NCBI GenBank assembly: GCA_949825045.1
Contig: OX463809.1
Span: 6,165,501-6,229,500, forward strand
Direction: 5' to 3'
DNA: 64,000 nucleotides
From: Argyresthia goedartella
Taxonomy: Eukaryota; Arthropoda; Insecta; Lepidoptera; Argyresthiidae
In this document: positions 58,870-64,000 of the stretch, piece by piece
Numbering within the stretch: position 1 is the first letter of the stretch
How the letters are laid out: every line of letters starts with the position of its first letter
Translations under genes and position numbers: made by a program
The notes under the pieces: generated by a model
What the model was told of the DNA's origin: nothing
The model's input: the letters and a program-made list of their open reading frames with translations, nothing else
Databases searched by the model: none

Positions 58870-61800
58870 TCAATCAACGTTCGATAGCGGTAGCGGACAT
58901 ATGTTGTTAAACGCGCGTTTGATCGTTCCTTTCGCGGTTTTTATGATAGCGACGCGAGCGATGCCGTCGCTCCCAGGCTGCGTTGCGACGATCTTCCCCA
59001 TCTTCCACTGGCAGGGTGGTAAGCGTTCTTCTCGTACCAGGACGACGACCCCTGCGGCGAGGCCCGGACCACGGGCGCTCCTCCACTTTGTCCGCTCCTG
59101 CAGCGTGTTGATATAGTCGCGTGACCATCTTCTCCAAAAGTTTTGTGTGATCTGTTGAAGTTGTTGAAAGTGTGTTAGCCTATTTTGAGGCACATCGGTA
59201 TAGTCCTGTTCTGGTAGCGATGTCAGTGATCTGCCGACCAAAAAGTGAGCTGGCGTTAGGATAGGTATAGGTTCAGAATTAGAAATGGGACACAAGGGAC
59301 GGGAATTTAATATTGCTTCTATTTGAACTATAATGGTAACAAATTCTTCATATGTCAACAAAGCCTGACTCAAAACTCGTTTCATATGATACTTGCAGCT
59401 TTTGACGGCTGCCTCCCACAGACCTCCCATATGGGGAGCGTAAACAGGAATAAAGTTCCACCTTATACCCTCGTCTGCGCATTGAGATGATAATTCGCTC
59501 GATTTTTCCTTTAAGAAGGTAAACAATTCTTTAATTTCATTGTTCGCGCCATGGAATGTAGTGGCATTGTCACTCACCAATTCTGCTGGTTTACCTCTTC
59601 GTGCTATGAACCTACGAAGCGCTGCCATGAATGCGGCCGACTCGAGTCCTGTAATTAATTCCAGGTGAACGGCCTTTGTTACTAGGCAAATAAATACCGC
59701 GATATAGCATTTATTTACCTTGTAACCACGTCCTCTCCTGTCCCGTATATTAAAGGGCCCAGCATAATCCAACCCAGTGCTACTAAATGGGGGCGCTGGG
59801 TTTAACCTTGATGCAGGTAAGTTACCCATAACTGGTGTAGTCGTTTTAGGTTTAGCTCTAAAGCATGTGACGCATTTATTTACTATTTTTCTAGCCATCA
59901 TTTTTCCCTTTGTGGGCCAGAAACGGTCGCGAATGGTGGCTAGTAATAATTGGGGTCCTGCATGGAACAATCTTACATGTTCGCCTTGCATAATAAGGTT
60001 GGTAAGAATGTGTTCATGATGAAGTAATAAAGGGTGTTTTTTATTATATGAGTATTGTGAGTGAGTTATCCTCCCGCCCACGCGAATTAATCCGTCAACA
60101 ATAAATGGCTGTAACGATAATAATTTAGATGTATTTGGCAATGGGTTATTTTTTAATAGGAGATTATATTCCTGTGGGTAGGATTCGATTTGAGACTGTT
60201 TAATTAATGTGTGTAAGGAATTACTAATTTCTTTTACCGATAATGGACCTACTAATCTATTATCCGGCTGGGACGTACGTACCTTGCACTTCAGGTTATG
60301 TATAAAACGCAATACATAACCAAGTACACGTACTATCTTCGTGTCACTAGACCATTTGTGAAATAGGTACTGGAAGGTGGGGTTTGCATAAGTTTGAGTA
60401 GGGAAACTACTAGTTGTTGTAGTATCTTCAAGCCTTGAGTCATGGTTCGACAACAATGGCTCACTACGCACCGGCCAAGTACTATTTTGTTGACTCAACC
60501 ATGATGGCCCACACCACCACATACGCGTATTTCCTAGTTTACTTGGATCCACTCCTCGTGACAAAAGGTCAGCTGGGTTGTCTTCTGACGACACCCATCT
60601 CCAGTCTGTTTTGTTTGTGATTGCAAGTATTTGTGCAACTCTGTTGTTTACAAAACAGTTAGGTTTTAAGCTATCGTTTTTTAGCCATGCTAGTACGATG
60701 CTTGAATCTGACCATAGGTAAATGTTTTTTATATCACATTTAAGAGCCTTTTTTACCCTATCTATGTGAGTTGCGAGTAGTAGGGCTGCGCAAAGTTCTA
60801 ATCTGGGTATAGTTTGACCTTTTATTGGCGCGACCCTTGACTTGGTATACAGTAGGTGAACTTGGATATTACCTACTTCATCCATAGATCTAAGATAGAT
60901 AACGGCACCATATGCCTTGTTAGAGCTGTCAGAAAATCCATGGATTTCAATTTTTATACAATTTGAAAGGAGTGTAAATCTTGGTATTCTTAATTGTTGC
61001 AAAAATGAGATCTCGGAATAGAATTTCTTCCATTCTTCTGTTAGTTCTGGTGACAGTTGCGCATCCCAATCTGTCTTGGTTTTGAAAAGTTGCTGAATAA
61101 ATATTTTTGCCTTCACTATCACGGCACCTATTAACCCTAATGGATCAAAAATAGATGAAATAATTGATAGCACCTTCCTTTTTGTTAATGGGTTAGTACT
61201 TTGGTCCTTTTTTATCGTGTACATAAACTGGTCAGAATTATCGCACCATGCCAAACCTAGTACCTTATGGATTTTGTCCCCTAATTCGGTAGGTAGGTCG
61301 GTAGGTTTAGTGGTTTGATGCGTGTTTTCCGATTTACCTACACCTACCCTATTCAAGATAGTTTCTGAATTGGATTTCCATTTTCGTAAAATGAAATTTG
61401 CCTTTCGCAGAATGTCATCCACTTGTTTTGCTACTGTTGCTACCTGCTGCTCATCAGTTCCCCCATAGAGTAAGTCGTCCATGTAGAACTGTGACGTAAT
61501 GGTTTCCGCAGCTATTGGGAATGTATTTTGGTTTTCATATGCTAATTGCAACAAACATCTTGTTGCTATGTGTGGTGCAGCCTTAAGACCGAAACTTAAG
61601 GTTGTTAGTGCATAAACTTGTAACTTCTGATTGGTGTTTTCACGCCAGAAAATGCATTGCAGCTGGTGTTGTTCAGGAGACAAATAAATTTTTCTATACA
61701 TTTTCTCTATATCTGCATTTATAACATATTTGTAAGTTCTAAAACGTAACAATATGTCTATCAAATCGTCCTGTTGTATCGCGCCCTTATATTGGAGGTC

Positions 61801-64000
61801 ATTTAGTGACAAACCGCTATCTGTTTTACACGATGCGTCAAAAACTACACGTATGGGGGTGGTGGGTGATTCTCGTGTCACGGCGTGATGTGGTAAAAAG
61901 TTGTAGGTATTTTCATAATTATTTTTTATTTTAATCATATGGCCGCTTTGTTCGAATTCTTGCATAAATTCTACGTATTTTTGTTTGAAATAAGGGTTCC
62001 GTTGAAACTTTGATTCTAATGCTTTGAACCTCCTGTAAGCAATATGTCTAGATTTACCTAACTCGCGGGATGGTAACTTGAGTGGGATTTCAACGACGAA
62101 ATTACCGTCAGAGTTGCGTGTATGAGTTTTTAAAAAAATCTCCTCGCATTGTGTCTCATCACCCGGTAAACAAGGTACGGAACCTTCTTCTATTTCCCAA
62201 AATCTTTGTAACTGATTTTCAATTACAAAGTTGCATCGCACTGATTTTGTTTCTAATATGCTATTTACCGAACCCGAAATCACCCATCCCAAGCGTGTAC
62301 GTTGTAATGTTGGTAACCCTACCCCGAGCTTATGTTGACCGATACACATTAAGTTATAAAATTGTTCGGCACCTATAATTAAATCTACTTCGCCCGGCGA
62401 ACAATAGCCGCTGTCGGCTAGCTGATAACGCGATGGGATTCGTAAACAATTTTTTTCTGGTAATATTACGTTCAAACTACAAATAGTAGGCACAATAAAA
62501 CAGGTCATATTTGTTTGGTAGGTATTGTCCAATGAATTCAAGTTAATGTCACAATAATGTTGTACGTTTGACACACTATTATTGAAACCGATTACTTGCA
62601 TATTAAATGATTTCCTATCAAGTTGCAATTTATTGCACGCATCTTCCGTAATGAAATTAGACTGAGAGCCCGAGTCTAAAAGGGCTCTTAGCCGTTGTGG
62701 CTGGTTGTGTTTATCTAAGATAAATACTTGTGCTGTGGATAATAAAACTGGTTTTGGTTGGGGGTGAACAGACTGAGAGTAAGTGTTATTTTGTATGCTA
62801 CTGGTTTGAGTTGTGTTTACTAATTGGTTGTTATTAGAACTTGGTTGATTTGGAGGTTGTTCCTTGGTAAACGTTGTGGTTGTTGTTTGATTGGTATCAT
62901 CTGATCTGTGTAAAAGCGTGTGGTGCTTGCGTTTACACAGACGGCAGGTACTAGCCCTGCAGTTAGAAAATATATGTGTACTGGAAAGACAATTGAAACA
63001 TAAACGAAGTTTGTTTACGGTACGTATCCTAGCGCCCACATCCAGCGTTTGGAACTTTTGGCACTGGGTTATAAAATGTGATCCCGAACATACGGGACAT
63101 TGGTTAGGTTTAGAATTAAATTTGGATTGTACCTTGGTAGGATCGGACGTGGTTACCATGGTCTTCCTTGAAGGCGTCGCGGCTGGATTGCCGCTTCCGC
63201 CGGCGTCGGTTCGCTCAGCTGATCCTGTAGTTTCAAGCAGGTCAGCGCGGTCCCTCAAGAAAGCCTTGAATTCCTGTAACGTTGGCAATTTCCTAGAATT
63301 ATTTTTTTCTTCCCATTTAAATTTTAATTTGGTATCTAGTTTATTCTGCAAGATATAAATGATTATCAAATCCCAATTTTCTACGGGCACGTTCAAAGAG
63401 CGGAGGGTCCTAACATGCTTGGAAATATTATCATGGAGATTTCTCAATGATGATGCGGTTGTTGATACTGTATTAATATCAAAAAGAGCCTGTAAATGAT
63501 TGAAAACTAGAACTCGTGGGTTATTGTAGCGTTCGCACAATAATTGCCACGCCAGCGTGTAGCTTTCACTGGTATAATCGAGCGAACTTATGACCTCTAA
63601 CGCGCTGCCCTGTAAACAACTGCGAAGATATTTAAACTTTATTATTGGTTGCATTTTACTCTGATTAACTAACGCGTCAAAAGTGTCTCGAAACTCCAAC
63701 CACTGCCTTACGTCCCCACTGAAGGTGGGTAAGCTGATTTCTGGATATTTAATCGACTCACTGTCCACAAGAGGCGGTGGAGGCGGAGGCGGTTGCCCCT
63801 CATGCTTTGGCTTGGTGTCTTTGGTTGCTACCAACACCTTAGCCTTTGCAGATAGCCTGTAAAAGACTTGATCAAAGGTCTCCCTCTCCGACATCTCGGT
63901 GTCAAGATCCTCATCCTGACTCATAGTATCTATACAATCCTGTGTCCTGCAAAAATCCTCATAAAGATCGGGTAATTTCTCCATTCGCAACTTAATATCG
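58870..64000 (-). CDS. BEL-4 Gag-Pol polyprotein (5' end outside the window)
   Basis: 1706 codons from the first Met at 63990, but the frame is open to the window edge, so the true start is probably upstream. Gag near 85-255 (ISLPTFSGDVRQWLEF), zinc knuckles near 298-365 (CPVCSGSHFITQC, then further Cys/His sets), protease near 435 (ALLDSGSQSNFI), RT with HAVTRES lead-in and YMDD near 835. RNase H has IHGFSDSSNKAYG near 1015. Integrase has CVTCFRAKP near 1375, and acidic residues in STGLDYAG (about 1405), VSDNATTF (about 1473) and GGLWEA (about 1523). The Pao C-terminal module ends NNICPLPLSNVD. Every catalytic motif is present and there is no stop or frameshift. Confidence 0.93.
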   Translation of the reverse strand, partial: DIKLRMEKLPDLYEDFCRTQDCIDTMSQDEDLDTEMSERETFDQVFYRLSAKAKVLVATKDTKPKHEGQPPPPPPPLVDSESIKYPEISLPTFSGDVRQWLEFRDTFDALVNQSKMQPIIKFKYLRSCLQGSALEVISSLDYTSESYTLAWQLLCERYNNPRVLVFNHLQALFDINTVSTTASSLRNLHDNISKHVRTLRSLNVPVENWDLIIIYILQNKLDTKLKFKWEEKNNSRKLPTLQEFKAFLRDRADLLETTGSAERTDAGGSGNPAATPSRKTMVTTSDPTKVQSKFNSKPNQCPVCSGSHFITQCQKFQTLDVGARIRTVNKLRLCFNCLSSTHIFSNCRASTCRLCKRKHHTLLHRSDDTNQTTTTTFTKEQPPNQPSSNNNQLVNTTQTSSIQNNTYSQSVHPQPKPVLLSTAQVFILDKHNQPQRLRALLDSGSQSNFITEDACNKLQLDRKSFNMQVIGFNNSVSNVQHYCDINLNSLDNTYQTNMTCFIVPTICSLNVILPEKNCLRIPSRYQLADSGYCSPGEVDLIIGAEQFYNLMCIGQHKLGVGLPTLQRTRLGWVISGSVNSILETKSVRCNFVIENQLQRFWEIEEGSVPCLPGDETQCEEIFLKTHTRNSDGNFVVEIPLKLPSRELGKSRHIAYRRFKALESKFQRNPYFKQKYVEFMQEFEQSGHMIKIKNNYENTYNFLPHHAVTRESPTTPIRVVFDASCKTDSGLSLNDLQYKGAIQQDDLIDILLRFRTYKYVINADIEKMYRKIYLSPEQHQLQCIFWRENTNQKLQVYALTTLSFGLKAAPHIATRCLLQLAYENQNTFPIAAETITSQFYMDDLLYGGTDEQQVATVAKQVDDILRKANFILRKWKSNSETILNRVGVGKSENTHQTTKPTDLPTELGDKIHKVLGLAWCDNSDQFMYTIKKDQSTNPLTKRKVLSIISSIFDPLGLIGAVIVKAKIFIQQLFKTKTDWDAQLSPELTEEWKKFYSEISFLQQLRIPRFTLLSNCIKIEIHGFSDSSNKAYGAVIYLRSMDEVGNIQVHLLYTKSRVAPIKGQTIPRLELCAALLLATHIDRVKKALKCDIKNIYLWSDSSIVLAWLKNDSLKPNCFVNNRVAQILAITNKTDWRWVSSEDNPADLLSRGVDPSKLGNTRMWWCGPSWLSQQNSTWPVRSEPLLSNHDSRLEDTTTTSSFPTQTYANPTFQYLFHKWSSDTKIVRVLGYVLRFIHNLKCKVRTSQPDNRLVGPLSVKEISNSLHTLIKQSQIESYPQEYNLLLKNNPLPNTSKLLSLQPFIVDGLIRVGGRITHSQYSYNKKHPLLLHHEHILTNLIMQGEHVRLFHAGPQLLLATIRDRFWPTKGKMMARKIVNKCVTCFRAKPKTTTPVMGNLPASRLNPAPPFSSTGLDYAGPFNIRDRRGRGYKVNKCYIAVFICLVTKAVHLELITGLESAAFMAALRRFIARRGKPAELVSDNATTFHGANNEIKELFTFLKEKSSELSSQCADEGIRWNFIPVYAPHMGGLWEAAVKSCKYHMKRVLSQALLTYEEFVTIIVQIEAILNSRPLCPISNSEPIPILTPAHFLVGRSLTSLPEQDYTDVPQNRLTHFQQLQQITQNFWRRWSRDYINTLQERTKWRSARGPGLAAGVVVLVREERLPPCQWKMGKIVATQPGSDGIARVAIIKTAKGTIKRAFNNICPLPLSNVD

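Larger units (their letters stand above)
58110..64000 (-). mobile_element. BEL-4: BEL/Pao element, incomplete at the window edge
   Basis: Minus-strand element with its 3' LTR at 58110-58428, a purine tract (AATGGGGGCAGGATA on the minus strand, 58443-58429) and one long open polyprotein running off the right end. Its 5' LTR and target duplication lie outside. The left flank is LINE-A sequence (candidate duplication TCGCC at 58105-58109). The ORF has no internal break, so this may be a recent copy. Confidence 0.88.

Overview
The window looks like a piece of insect (probably lepidopteran) nuclear genome made almost entirely of transposable elements. No host gene, rRNA or intact tRNA gene was recognised. 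The case rests on content: four BEL/Pao LTR retrotransposons, one Ty3/gypsy element with 2.2 kb LTRs, one DIRS-type tyrosine-recombinase retrotransposon and several CR1/L2/Jockey-group non-LTR elements (LINEs) in AT-rich DNA. A fragment of a repeat type I remember as common in moths and butterflies adds weak support. The species cannot be named from this.

Left part (1-16.5 kb): LINE-P, a decayed plus-strand remnant (604-2150); a 100 bp foldback; a scrap resembling a Mutator-like transposase domain (2527-2860); two tandem hairpin units (4061-4265); LINE-Q, a 5'-truncated minus-strand element (4860-7123); LINE-R, an internally deleted remnant (8900-9220); a near-perfect 66 bp palindrome (9233-9298); a DIRS element with complete ends (9829-14759); and a foldback DNA-transposon candidate (15702-16261).

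Right part (16.5-64 kb) is one nest. LINE-A (minus strand) is the oldest layer and survives as three pieces: 16540-17484, 30322-30584 and 57850-58109. It was broken by LINE-B (17485-30321), by BEL-2 (30585-57849) and apparently by BEL-4 (58110 to beyond the right edge). LINE-B was in turn broken in its ORF1 by BEL-1 (22591-29300), which has an intact polyprotein and LTRs that look identical. BEL-2 carries an envelope-type gene and received two elements: Gypsy-1 (31930-41394) in the envelope gene and BEL-3 (41769-54080) at the integrase/envelope side. BEL-3 received LINE-G (46021-51130) in its reverse transcriptase. Target-site duplications support most joins: GCAGC for BEL-1, GAATC for BEL-2, TTAG for Gypsy-1, GTATC for BEL-3 and GTCTA for LINE-G. 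LTR divergence read by eye (BEL-2 about 5-6%, BEL-3 about 1.3%, Gypsy-1 about 0.5%, BEL-1 about 0) agrees with the nesting order.

The most interesting points are three. LINE-B has a 357-codon open frame filling the spacer between ORF1 and ORF2 and overlapping both. tRNA-like A-box/B-box modules lie just upstream of ORF1 in both full-length LINEs. The DIRS element keeps its full circle-junction architecture and a probable spliceosomal intron in gag. Everything is a by-eye reading; no database search was run.
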